Positions 8,700 to 16,832 of a stretch of 64,000 nucleotides of DNA are shown here, one piece after another (position 1 is the stretch's first letter; every line of letters starts with the position of its first letter). Under the pieces are notes generated by a model. That model ran no database searches. It was given only the letters and a program-made list of their open reading frames with translations, and was not told the origin of the DNA. The position numbers and the translations under genes are program-made. Source of the stretch: JAHBXL01 sp964409775 (GTDB taxonomy: Bacteria; Planctomycetota; Phycisphaerae; Phycisphaerales; UBA1924); contig CAYPEI010000005.1 in the NCBI GenBank assembly GCA_964409775.1, positions 124,001 through 188,000 on the forward strand, given 5' to 3'.

Positions 8700-9845
8700 T
8701 CACTTGCCCCGGGTCGGGTTGTAGAACGGCAGTTTCGCCACCTTTCCGGGCAGCGTCGCGTCCTTGCCTGTGTCGATCTCGACGGCGGTGCCTTCGGTGC
8801 CGACGTCCTTGTCGAGGAAAGCCATGGCGATGGGGTAGCCAAGGGTCGGGCTCAGGCATGCGCTGGAAACCACGCCGACCTCTCTTCCGCGGGCAAGCAC
8901 CTTCATGCCCTGGCGGGCCGTGCGTTTGCCTTCAAGGGCCAGCCCGACGACTTTCCTTGGCGGTCCACCGGCATCCCGGGTGCGCAGCAGCGCATCCTGT
9001 CCAATGAACTTCTCGCCGAGTTCCGCCTTGTCCTTGTCGAGTGCGATCGCGAAGTCCACCCCGCACGAAAGCGCATTGATGTCTTCGCCGAGTTCGTGTC
9101 CGTAGAGCGGCATGCCCGCTTCCAGCCGGAGCGAGTCGCGGGCGCCCAGGCCGCACGGCCGCACAATCCCGTCTTCACGCTCGAGCCCGGCGTCCTTGAG
9201 GATGAGCCCCATGGCCATCCCGACAGCGGCCTGAGGCAGAATCACCTCCACCCCGTCCTCGCCGGTGTAGCCGGTGCGGCTGACATAGATCTTCATGATG
9301 ACCAGGTTCTTGATCGCGAAGCGGTAGCGCTTCAGCGTCGGGATCTCGCGGCTGAACTTGCCGATGAGGTCCATGACCTTCGGGCCCTGGATCGCGACCA
9401 TCGCCGTCGACTCCGTCCGATCGTCGATCTTGCAGTTGAGGTCGCCCGATGTGCGCACGGCTTCGAAGTGGGCGAGCATCTTCGCACGGTTCGAGGCATT
9501 GACGACGACCAGAAAATCGTCGTCATCGATCCGGTAGACGATGATGTCGTCGTGCACTCCGCCTTGCTCGTTGCACGCCAGCGAGTAGCGACACTGGCCA
9601 GCCTGCATGTCCGAGATCCGGCGGGAGCAGATCCGCTCCAGCAGGCGACGGGCATGGCGCCCCTTGATCGAGACCCTGCCCATGTGCGAGACGTCAAACA
9701 GGCCGCCGCTGCGCCGGCACTGGTTGTGCTCGGCGATGATGCCGCCTCCGGCTCCGCCGTACATGATGGGCATCTCCCACCCGGCGAAATCGACCATCTT
9801 GCCGCCGTGATCAACGTGGAACTTGTGCAGGGGCGTGCGAAGCAA
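8700..9845 (-). CDS. gcvT: Glycine cleavage system T protein (aminomethyltransferase)
   Basis: Transfers the aminomethyl carbon from lipoyl-H protein to tetrahydrofolate, releasing ammonia. Family features are the start LLRTPLHKFHVDHGGKMVDF, the folate-site GGLFDVSHMGRV, and further down YTGEDGVEV and GLGARDSLRLEAGM. The ORF stays open to a GTG at 9884, but a TTG at 9845 follows GGAAAGGA by 5 nt and begins exactly where family members begin (LRTPLHxFH), giving 381 residues. gcvH and gcvP are not in this window. It is followed on the same strand by nothing related; panC lies upstream. Confidence 0.93.
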   Translation of the reverse strand: MLRTPLHKFHVDHGGKMVDFAGWEMPIMYGGAGGGIIAEHNQCRRSGGLFDVSHMGRVSIKGRHARRLLERICSRRISDMQAGQCRYSLACNEQGGVHDDIIVYRIDDDDFLVVVNASNRAKMLAHFEAVRTSGDLNCKIDDRTESTAMVAIQGPKVMDLIGKFSREIPTLKRYRFAIKNLVIMKIYVSRTGYTGEDGVEVILPQAAVGMAMGLILKDAGLEREDGIVRPCGLGARDSLRLEAGMPLYGHELGEDINALSCGVDFAIALDKDKAELGEKFIGQDALLRTRDAGGPPRKVVGLALEGKRTARQGMKVLARGREVGVVSSACLSPTLGYPIAMAFLDKDVGTEGTAVEIDTGKDATLPGKVAKLPFYNPTRGK

Positions 9846-9906
9846 TTGCGTCCTTTCCTGGAAAGCGGCATGGTAGCGTGCCACGGCCGCGGCAAGTCCG
9901 TTTCCG

Positions 9907-10737
9907 TCAACCCGGAGCGTGCCATGGCGCGTTGTCGATCAACCGGACGGAGCCGGCTCGTGCGGCGATCAGGGCCCGCCCGGACCGAGAGTCAGCGGCA
10001 AGCGGCATCAGGGAATCAGCGTCTCGAATCACCGCATACTCCACCTCAACCCCGGCGCTGAGCAGCACTTCCCGCATGTGCGCCTCGGCCGCGGGAGGGG
10101 ACCGCTCTCCGCATGCCGCGCAGAGCGCAGCGCTCAATGACCTGGCACGCAACCGATTCTCGGGCGAGAGGAACACATTGCGACTGCTCATGGCCAGGCT
10201 GTCGGTCTCGCGCACCGTCTCAACCGGGACGATTCTCACTCCCAAGTTCTGCTGGTCGGTCATCGCACGGATGACCTGCAGTTGCTGCCAGTCCTTTTCC
10301 CCGAACACGGCCTCGCCCGGCCGGACGAGATCGAACAGTCGCCGCACCACCTGGCAGACTCCGGCAAAGTGCCCGGGGCGGTGTGCATCTTCAAGCCCCG
10401 GCCGGGTGGCAACCGAGGGCAGCGGGGGCGGCGCGATCTTCAGGCCCGGCGGATAGACCTCGTCCGCCGTGGGCGCATACAGCGCCGCGGCCCCTGCGTC
10501 CCGGCAGAGTTCGAAGTCGGCCTCGAGCGTGCGGGGATACCGCTCCAGGTCCCTTGGATCGTTGAACTGGGTGGGATTCACGAACACGCTGACGATGGCG
10601 GCCCGCCCGGATGCCCGCGACCGCTGAACGGCCAGTTCCACAAGGCGGCGGTGACCTGCATGCAGCGCCCCCATGGTCGGCACGAAGGTGCACCCGGCGA
10701 AGGGATCAAGGTCCCGGTACTGTGTGATCAGTCTCAC
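9907..10737 (-). CDS. panC: Pantothenate synthetase
   Basis: ATP-dependent ligase joining pantoate and beta-alanine, the last step of vitamin B5 synthesis. The 276-residue frame has the signature FVPTMGALHAGHRRLVE (ATP-binding HXGH), FVNPTQFNDPRDLERYPRTL and, in the second half, VFGEKDWQQLQVI and SSRNVFLSPEN. The GTG at 10737 is chosen because the protein then starts MRLITQYRDL, as in homologues; the open frame extends to 10911 without family similarity. It is divergent from the CTP synthase gene with about 94 bp between. panB and panD are not present. Confidence 0.95.
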   Translation of the reverse strand: MRLITQYRDLDPFAGCTFVPTMGALHAGHRRLVELAVQRSRASGRAAIVSVFVNPTQFNDPRDLERYPRTLEADFELCRDAGAAALYAPTADEVYPPGLKIAPPPLPSVATRPGLEDAHRPGHFAGVCQVVRRLFDLVRPGEAVFGEKDWQQLQVIRAMTDQQNLGVRIVPVETVRETDSLAMSSRNVFLSPENRLRARSLSAALCAACGERSPPAAEAHMREVLLSAGVEVEYAVIRDADSLMPLAADSRSGRALIAARAGSVRLIDNAPWHAPG

Positions 10738-10831
10738 GGCCGACAGCCTATCGGGTCGTGGGATTGTGGACAAAGCGTCCCGCCGCAACTCGGCAAAGAC
10801 CTGGTTCGTCAGCCCCGCTAAGATGTACTCC

Positions 10832-12946
10832 ATGCCATCGCCGAGCCCGTCGTCGTCCGAGACGTCCAAACCCACCCGGCACGTCAGCGCCGCCTCTACG
10901 GGTTCCGTCACGACAACCGCAGCCGCGGCGGCGTGGGTTCAATCTCCACCGAAGCGGCGGCACCGCCGGACCGAATCTCACGACCTACTTGCTGAGTTCG
11001 AGTCCCACGTCGCCCCGCAATCCTCACAGAACGGTGAGGGCGAAGCGGAGCCTGATCTCGCCGCGATTCACGAAGGCACGTCGCTGCTTGCCCAACAGGC
11101 CGATCGGACGACCGACACGGAGTTCTACTCGCCGATCCCGGAGGGATATCGCCGGGGCCGCCACAAGTACGTCGCCGTGTTCGGCACCGTCATGAGCGGC
11201 CTGGGGAAGGGCATCTTCGCGTCCAGCCTCGCCAAACTCCTCAAGGACAAGGGTCTTGTCGTCGCCCCGATCAAACTCGAGGGCTACTTGAACATCGACG
11301 CAGGAACGCTGAACCCGTTTCGACATGGCGAAGTCTTCGTGCTGGATGACGGCACCGAGTGCGATATGGACCTTGGCACGTACGAGCGGCTGCTCGACCA
11401 GGACCTCTCTCGCCGGAACTTCATGACCTCCGGACAGGTCTTCTCGACGATTGTCGACCGCGAGCGGCACGGGGTGTATCTGGGGCGGGATGTGCAGTGG
11501 ATCCCGCATGTGACCGGCGAGGTGAAGAGGCGGCTCCGCGAACTGGCGATGTACGGCGACGGCGAGCGCCCCGCAGACGTGGTGTTCGTGGAGGTCGGCG
11601 GGACGGTCGGCGACTACGAGAACGGCTTTTACATCGAAGCGCTGCGCGAACTCGCCTTCGAAGAGGGGGAAGACGCGGTCTGTTTCGTGGCGCTGACATA
11701 CATCATCAAGCCCCAGACCCTCGGGGAACAGAAGTCCAAGGCCGCGCAACTCGGAATCAAGCGGCTGATGGAGGCCGGCGTCCAGCCGCACATGATCGCC
11801 TGCCGGGCGACGGACCCGATTTCTGAACAGGTGCGGCAGAAGATCGCGATGTTCTCAAACGTTCCGCTTCGTCGCGTCTTCAGCATGCACGACCGCCCGA
11901 GCGTGTACACCATCCCCGATGACATGCGTCTTGCGGGGCTCGATCGCGAGATCCTGTCATCGCTGGACCTGCACGACCGTGTTGACACGTCGATCGAGGA
12001 CCGTCGGCGGCAGGAGTGGTCGGTGTTTCATGAGGGGCTCGTCCGCCCCAAACGCCGACGCATCACGCTCGGGTTGACGGGCAAGTACGTCTCGATGCGG
12101 GACGCGTACGCGTCCATCGACAAGGCGATCGAACACTGTTCGGCGCACCTGGGTGTGGAGGTCGATCTCCGCTGGATCGAGACGACCGACATCAGCAACG
12201 CCAACGTGGCGCAGCGTCTGGACGGGATGGATGGCATCATTGTTCCGGGCGGATTCGGCTCCCGCGGCGTTGAGGGCAAGATCGCCTGTGTCCGCCACTG
12301 CCGCGAGAACTCGATTCCCTACCTGGGGATCTGTCTGGGCTTCCAGGTCGCGGTGATCGAGTTTGCGCGCAATGTTCTCGGGCTGAAGGGCGCGGGGTCG
12401 ACCGAGTTCGATCGACGCTGCGCGGAGGCGGTCATCAGCGAGTTGCCCGACCAGAAGCGCATCGAGGGCCTCGGTGGGACGATGCGGCTGGGCGGGCAGC
12501 AGGTCGTCATTTCACCCGGGACGCTTGCGGAGTTCCTGTACTCCCTGCCGATGCCCGGCAATCACGCCGGGCTCGCGGTAGCCGCGGCGGACGGCACCCT
12601 GCACGCCCGAGAGCGATTCCGCCATCGCTACGAAGTGGATCCCGAGTACATCCCGCGGCTGGAGTCGGGCGGGCTGATCTTCTCTGGGCGGCATCCCACG
12701 CAACCGATCATGCAGGTGCTTGAACTGCCTCCGGCGCTGCCGGGCCAACCGACCGCTGCGCGTGCGCATCCGTTCTTCATCGCGGCTCAGTTCCATCCGG
12801 AACTCACCAGCCGCCCCGCACGTCCGCAGCCCCTGTTCATGGGATTGGTCGCAGCCACCGCGACGCGAAAACACGGGTCCGCGGAACCAAACTCCACGCT
12901 CGCGCTGTGGTCTCGCATCCGGAACGGCCAGGCTCAGCCGGTCTGA
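10832..12946 (+). CDS. pyrG: CTP synthase-like protein with N-terminal extension
   Basis: Converts UTP to CTP using glutamine and ATP. It is 704 residues against roughly 535-550 for typical CTP synthases: about 110 low-complexity, Ser/Thr/Ala-rich residues precede the synthetase domain at HKYVAVFGTVMSGLGKGI. The Mg/ATP site VEVGGTVGDYENG is present. The C-terminal class I glutaminase is intact, with GGFGSRGVEGK, nucleophile cysteine in YLGICLGFQ and AAQFHPELTS. Several synthetase motifs differ from the usual form: KLEGYLNIDAGTLNPFRHG instead of KLDPY(I/L)NVDPGTMSP-type, and MTSGQVF instead of the TTG-type loop. The start at 10832 follows a TAAGAT box by 7 nt; another ATG lies at 10823. Family is certain, but the variant motifs deserve care. 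Confidence 0.88.
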   Translation: MPSPSPSSSETSKPTRHVSAASTGSVTTTAAAAAWVQSPPKRRHRRTESHDLLAEFESHVAPQSSQNGEGEAEPDLAAIHEGTSLLAQQADRTTDTEFYSPIPEGYRRGRHKYVAVFGTVMSGLGKGIFASSLAKLLKDKGLVVAPIKLEGYLNIDAGTLNPFRHGEVFVLDDGTECDMDLGTYERLLDQDLSRRNFMTSGQVFSTIVDRERHGVYLGRDVQWIPHVTGEVKRRLRELAMYGDGERPADVVFVEVGGTVGDYENGFYIEALRELAFEEGEDAVCFVALTYIIKPQTLGEQKSKAAQLGIKRLMEAGVQPHMIACRATDPISEQVRQKIAMFSNVPLRRVFSMHDRPSVYTIPDDMRLAGLDREILSSLDLHDRVDTSIEDRRRQEWSVFHEGLVRPKRRRITLGLTGKYVSMRDAYASIDKAIEHCSAHLGVEVDLRWIETTDISNANVAQRLDGMDGIIVPGGFGSRGVEGKIACVRHCRENSIPYLGICLGFQVAVIEFARNVLGLKGAGSTEFDRRCAEAVISELPDQKRIEGLGGTMRLGGQQVVISPGTLAEFLYSLPMPGNHAGLAVAAADGTLHARERFRHRYEVDPEYIPRLESGGLIFSGRHPTQPIMQVLELPPALPGQPTAARAHPFFIAAQFHPELTSRPARPQPLFMGLVAATATRKHGSAEPNSTLALWSRIRNGQAQPV

Positions 12947-13135
12947 GCAATCCCTCCGCGCGGTGCATTGTCGGTACATCCCGGAAGCGGGAGTGCCGCG
13001 GCAGGATCCGACCTTCGGGTTTTCCCACGCAACGTCCCAGAATGTTCGCTTCTGGGCGTCCGCACCGCGGTGCAGCGTTTCTGTCGCGGACGTTGCCCGG
13101 GTTGATCGAATCTCCCCGAGTCGCGCACTTGTCTC

Positions 13136-13163
13136 TTGAACACAGCGTGCGCGATGGTATATT
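13136..13163 (+). promoter_or_regulatory. Promoter of the zinc-ribbon gene, probably leaderless
   Basis: TTGAAC (13136-13141) and TATATT (13158-13163) are 16 bp apart, a good sigma-70-type match. The GTG start codon lies 7 nt after the -10 box, at or within a base of the expected transcription start. It is the best example in the window of the short-spaced -10/start arrangement. Confidence 0.6.
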
Positions 13164-13170
13164 CGGCCTT

Positions 13171-13458
13171 GTGGCTCAGGTCCGTACCGATGCCAGGCCT
13201 TGGATGCACCTGCGCTGCTGTCCGCGCTGCGGCTATCCGGGTTGGGAACTCCAACAGCACGAGCAGCCTCCCTTCGAGTGTCCGAACTGCGATGAGGATC
13301 TGTACGCGCGCCGCCCGCTGAGTTACGCCGAGCGCGAAGGGCTCGTGCCCGTTGAAGAGCACGCGGCAACCCTGCGCGAACCCGCCAGGAAGGCGCTGCT
13401 CTTGGTTCGAGTTGCCCGCGGACTTCGGTCGCTTGCCCGCCGGTTGCTCCGCGTGTGA
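13171..13458 (+). CDS. Small zinc-ribbon protein of unknown function
   Basis: A 95-residue basic protein. Two CxxC knuckles, CCPRCGYPGWE and FECPNCDEDLY, form a probable structural zinc ribbon in the first half. The second half is an arginine-rich helix (ARKALLLVRVARGLRSLARR). The GTG at 13171 is preferred over the ATG at 13204 because a good promoter places the transcript start at about 13170. It converges on the glycosyltransferase gene 5 bp away. The domain is too small to assign a role; nucleic-acid or protein binding is conceivable, given the charge. Confidence 0.65.
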   Translation: MAQVRTDARPWMHLRCCPRCGYPGWELQQHEQPPFECPNCDEDLYARRPLSYAEREGLVPVEEHAATLREPARKALLLVRVARGLRSLARRLLRV

Positions 13459-13463
13459 CCGGA

Positions 13464-14354
13464 TCATCCCACGTCCGGCTGCACAACAGCGGCGTTTCGC
13501 CCAAACTCGACTCGCTTGATTGCGCCCTGCGGCTTGGGATTGGCCAGCCCCTGCACGCAACGGATCGGTCCGCCGCGGGCGAACCGCGCGGCATTGGGCG
13601 ACTCGTTCCACTCGCCGGGGGCGCGCGAGGGATGCCACAGGTGGTACGCGGCCGCCAACCGGAGACCGAGCGCGGGCGGTCCGCCGGCCGCATAGAGCCG
13701 TCTGCCGAGGTCGTCGTCCTCCTGGCCGTATCCCTCGTACAACTCGTCGAAGCCGTTGACGCGGGCGAACAATCCCAGGCGAACGGCGAAGTTCGCGCTC
13801 AGGAGTTTGGGCTTGTGCTTCTTGCCGAAGCCGAACCGCCGGAGAAGCAGTTGCCGCGCATAGCGCGTTTCCCGCGAACCGATCGCGGTTTGTTGCTCAT
13901 CGGTGAGCCTGACCGGTTCCAGTCCGGCTCGGAGCGCGGCCTCGTCAAAGTCCGCGGTCTGTTGTTCGTTCAGGTCGTGCCGAAAGCCGAGCACGACATC
14001 TGAACGCTTCGCCAACTGCTCGTGCGCCTGGAAGCAGGTCGGCCCCGGGCAGATGTCTCCATCGAGAAACACCAGCAGCGAATCGCTGGAAACTCCGTCG
14101 TTCATGAGCGCCCGGACCGCGTTGTTGCGAACCTGACCTGAGCGGGCGACCCCGGCGTGCGAGCGCTGGATGACGGTCATCGCCAGTCCAAGTTCATGGG
14201 TGGCCTCCGCGGCCGCCGCCCGGAGTTCTTCGCCGTCGCCATCGCAGGAGAGCACGACTCGGTCAGCCTTCCGATTCTGGCTGGCCACTCCGAGAAACAC
14301 CCGGCGAAGGTGTCGCGGTGTGTGCGTACAGACAATCGCAATCAGCAAGGGCAT
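13464..14354 (-). CDS. GT-A fold glycosyltransferase (family 2-like)
   Basis: Predicted sugar transferase of 296 residues. It opens MPLLIAIVCTHTPRHLRRV, the Rossmann-like strand of GT-A enzymes. The metal-binding DxD is in LVFLDGDICPGP. GFDELYEGYGQEDDDLGRRL matches the C-terminal GT2/chondroitin-synthase type motif, where the acidic run acts near the catalytic base. There is no signal peptide or membrane segment, so it acts in the cytoplasm. The donor and acceptor cannot be told, and no polysaccharide cluster surrounds it. Confidence 0.82.
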   Translation of the reverse strand: MPLLIAIVCTHTPRHLRRVFLGVASQNRKADRVVLSCDGDGEELRAAAAEATHELGLAMTVIQRSHAGVARSGQVRNNAVRALMNDGVSSDSLLVFLDGDICPGPTCFQAHEQLAKRSDVVLGFRHDLNEQQTADFDEAALRAGLEPVRLTDEQQTAIGSRETRYARQLLLRRFGFGKKHKPKLLSANFAVRLGLFARVNGFDELYEGYGQEDDDLGRRLYAAGGPPALGLRLAAAYHLWHPSRAPGEWNESPNAARFARGGPIRCVQGLANPKPQGAIKRVEFGRNAAVVQPDVG

Positions 14355-14646
14355 GGCAGTGGGGGAATCGGCCGGGGTTGCCGTGAACAGGCGGGTGGTC
14401 CGAGAATGGCGGGAGGTCTCTGCCGGTCGTGCCGCGCGGGGCGTGGGGCGGTGTCGGGGCTCGGTGTCCGGTGTCTGGACCCCGGAGCGGAACCGAACGA
14501 TAGACCCTCGCCCGGTTCGAGCACCCGTCCGATGGGGGCGAACCCGGCGTTGTGGATCGGAGGGTGGGGAGCGGCCACGAGCAGCCGCCCATGGATTATG
14601 AAGCGCTGCCAGTGGGGATCGGGCTGCGCGAGTGCAGGAGGCGACG

Positions 14647-15069
14647 TTGGGTACTCACGCTGCAACAGGCCGGGCTCGTGGCCAGCGCACCGCGGAGCCG
14701 CCTCGACTGGGACACACTCCGGATCCGCGACCGACCGCGACGGCCGGGGTCTTCCCATTCAAGGCCGACCTGGACCTGACAGAACTGGATGCGCGCGGCC
14801 GCCCTGGGCCGACCTGGTCGGGCAAGGGGATCGACATCTGCCGGTCGGGGCTCTGGTTCCGGTCGCGCAAACTCTGCTATCCCGACCGCGAACTGCTGAT
14901 CGCCGTTCACCTGGTCGACGATCAGCCCACTCCGCTGTGCGGGATCGTGGCCAAGTGCGACTATGACGGCGAGGGTCTGTACGTCACACATCTCAAACTG
15001 CAGGCGCTGCCGCGAAGCGATGTCGTCAAGCAGTGGCTGCTGGGTCTGCATGCCCGCGGCGGGTTGTAG
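14647..15069 (+). CDS. PilZ-like domain protein
   Basis: About 140 residues. The core reads GKGIDICRSGLWFRSRKLCY, then a beta-barrel-like pattern LLIAVHLVDD and GIVAKCDYDGEGLYVTHLKL. This resembles the D-x-S-x-x-G strand and the following barrel of PilZ cyclic-di-GMP receptors. The upstream RxxxR motif that contacts c-di-GMP is not obvious, so ligand binding is doubtful. The start is a TTG at 14647 with a perfect AGGAGG 5 nt upstream; a GTG at 14632 is in frame but has no such site. About 290 nt of gene-free sequence separate it from the divergent glycosyltransferase gene. Confidence 0.55.
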   Translation: MGTHAATGRARGQRTAEPPRLGHTPDPRPTATAGVFPFKADLDLTELDARGRPGPTWSGKGIDICRSGLWFRSRKLCYPDRELLIAVHLVDDQPTPLCGIVAKCDYDGEGLYVTHLKLQALPRSDVVKQWLLGLHARGGL

Positions 15070-15130
15070 TGTCGCCGGATGGCCCGGTCCCTTGCCCTCG
15101 CGTCGCGCCCGGCCGATATCATCCGCGCAC

Positions 15131-15694
15131 ATGAACACCCAACCGTCCGGCACGGAGGCTGGTCTCGTCCCGCAGATTGTGGGGCGGCGGACGCTGCACA
15201 AAGGCCGGAAGTTCGACTTTGAACTCCTTACCGTCCTGCAGGGCGGCAAGGAAACGCAGCGCGAAGTCGTCCGGCATCCGGGTGCGGTGGTGATCGTGCC
15301 GATCCTCGATGACGGCCGGATCGTCCTGATCCGGAACTTCCGGGTAGGGCTAGGCGAGCGGCTCTGGGAGTGTTGCGCGGGGACGATCGAGCCCCCGGAA
15401 GCAGCCGAAGCCTGTGCCGCGCGCGAACTGGTGGAGGAAACCGGCTATCGCCCCGCAACCCTCAGGTCCCTTGGTTGGTTCTACACAACGCCGGGCCTGA
15501 CCGATGAGCGCATGCACGGATTTGTCGCCACCGGCCTGACGCACGTGGGGCAGAACCTCGAGGAGGACGAGTCGATCGAAGTCGAAGCGGTGACCCGCGA
15601 GCGTGTGCTGTCGATGATCGATTCCGGCGAACTGCGGGACGCCAAGAGCATGCTCGCTATTCTGCTGGCGCTTCGCCGCGGCATTGGGCCTTGA
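15131..15694 (+). CDS. NUDIX hydrolase, ADP-ribose pyrophosphatase type
   Basis: Hydrolyses a nucleoside diphosphate linked to another moiety; family members with this layout cut ADP-ribose or ADP-sugars. The 187-residue protein has a perfect Nudix box, GTIEPPEAAEACAARELVEE plus TGY, matching GX5EX7REUXEEXGU. It also has the preceding beta-sheet VVIVPILDDGRIVLIRNFR and the following TTPGLTDERMH typical of the NudF/ADPR class. The ATG at 15131 has no Shine-Dalgarno but TATCAT ends 8 nt before it. It opens a run of co-oriented genes up to the LysM protein at 24.2 kb. Confidence 0.88.
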   Translation: MNTQPSGTEAGLVPQIVGRRTLHKGRKFDFELLTVLQGGKETQREVVRHPGAVVIVPILDDGRIVLIRNFRVGLGERLWECCAGTIEPPEAAEACAARELVEETGYRPATLRSLGWFYTTPGLTDERMHGFVATGLTHVGQNLEEDESIEVEAVTRERVLSMIDSGELRDAKSMLAILLALRRGIGP

Positions 15695-15716
15695 AGTTCC
15701 CGATTTGAGCACTCCC

Positions 15717-16793
15717 ATGGGCTGGCAGGATCGACGCTACGACGACAACGACGGCGACTCCGGAATCGGAGGCTCGCTGCGCCGCGCCATGCGGCGCCTA
15801 TTCGTTGATGGCGATGACTTTTTCAGTTGGTCTGTTCCGTTCTTCCGCTTTTCGGGGATCAATGTCCGGATCCACCTCTTTTACCTCGTGCTCATCGCCA
15901 CCCGGTTGATCTGGCCGTTGCAGCCTGGTGTCCGTGGACTGGCGTTTGAAGCGTTCGCGATGGGCTCGCTCTTTGTCCTCGTGCTGATGCACGAGTTCGG
16001 GCATTGCTTCGCGTGCCGATGGGTGGGCGGAGAGGCGGACCGGATCCTGATGTGGCCGCTCGGCGGGCTCGCATCGTGTCGCCCGCCGCACAACTGGCGA
16101 GCGGCCCTGATCACGACCCTGGGCGGACCGGGCGTCAACCTCGTGCTGATCCCGGTCATCGGCGGCGTGCTCCTGGCGATGGGCGCTTCGTGGGACGTCC
16201 TGGTGTTCAACCCCTTTGCTCCGGGCTCCGTCCTGCTGAGCGAGTTCTTCGCATTCAACACTTCCTACGCCAGGTACCTGGCGTGGTCGGTGTACTACAT
16301 GAATCTCGTCCTGCTGCTCTTCAACATGCTCCTGCCGATGTTCCCGATGGACTGCGGCCGCGTCGTCCAGGAACTGCTCTGGCCGCGGCTGGGGTTCCGC
16401 AAGTCGATGCTCATCGCCACCAATCTCGGCATCTTCGTCGCCGTGCTGGTGGGTGTGTTTGCCTTGACAGCAGGCCAGAACATCCTCTTCACGGTGTGCG
16501 TTTTCGCGGGCATCGTTTCATTCCAGGAGCGAGCCCGCATCCGCCTGACGGAAGATGCTGGACCGCTCGAGGGCTACGACTTCTCGCGCGGGCATCAAGG
16601 GATGCCGTCGGCCGAGGAGAATCGGCGAGGGTTCGAGCGGGCCCGGAAGCAGCAGGAGCGAGAGCGTCGGGAACGCGAGGAAGTTGACCGGATTCTCGCC
16701 AAGATCGCCAATCAGGGAATGGGCAGCCTGACCCGCGCCGAGCGCAAGACCCTCGAGGCCGAGACTGCCCGCAAACGAGCGGGCAGCGCCTGA
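15717..16793 (+). CDS. M50 family site-2 protease-like membrane protein
   Basis: Predicted intramembrane zinc metalloprotease, 358 residues. The catalytic HEFGH is at 92-96 inside a hydrophobic helix (SLFVLVLMHEFGH). Further membrane segments follow, and FPMDCGRVVQELLW supplies the second conserved region, whose aspartate should be the third metal ligand. S2P proteases release membrane-bound regulators or clear signal peptides. The cytoplasmic C-terminal tail (EVDRILAKIANQGMGSLTRA, about 322-341) is not part of the protease and closely resembles the tail of the rhomboid protein next door. It starts 22 nt after the NUDIX stop, so is probably co-transcribed. Confidence 0.88.
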   Translation: MGWQDRRYDDNDGDSGIGGSLRRAMRRLFVDGDDFFSWSVPFFRFSGINVRIHLFYLVLIATRLIWPLQPGVRGLAFEAFAMGSLFVLVLMHEFGHCFACRWVGGEADRILMWPLGGLASCRPPHNWRAALITTLGGPGVNLVLIPVIGGVLLAMGASWDVLVFNPFAPGSVLLSEFFAFNTSYARYLAWSVYYMNLVLLLFNMLLPMFPMDCGRVVQELLWPRLGFRKSMLIATNLGIFVAVLVGVFALTAGQNILFTVCVFAGIVSFQERARIRLTEDAGPLEGYDFSRGHQGMPSAEENRRGFERARKQQERERREREEVDRILAKIANQGMGSLTRAERKTLEAETARKRAGSA

Positions 16794-16832
16794 GACTACC
16801 CCCCGAGCAACGGCCATCGCCGCGGAGCCGCA

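Noticed and set aside
13036..13056. CCCAGAA/TTCTGGG stem after pyrG
   Set aside because: A 7 bp stem without a T-run, 90 nt beyond the stop. It may be a weak terminator or processing signal, but cannot be supported.
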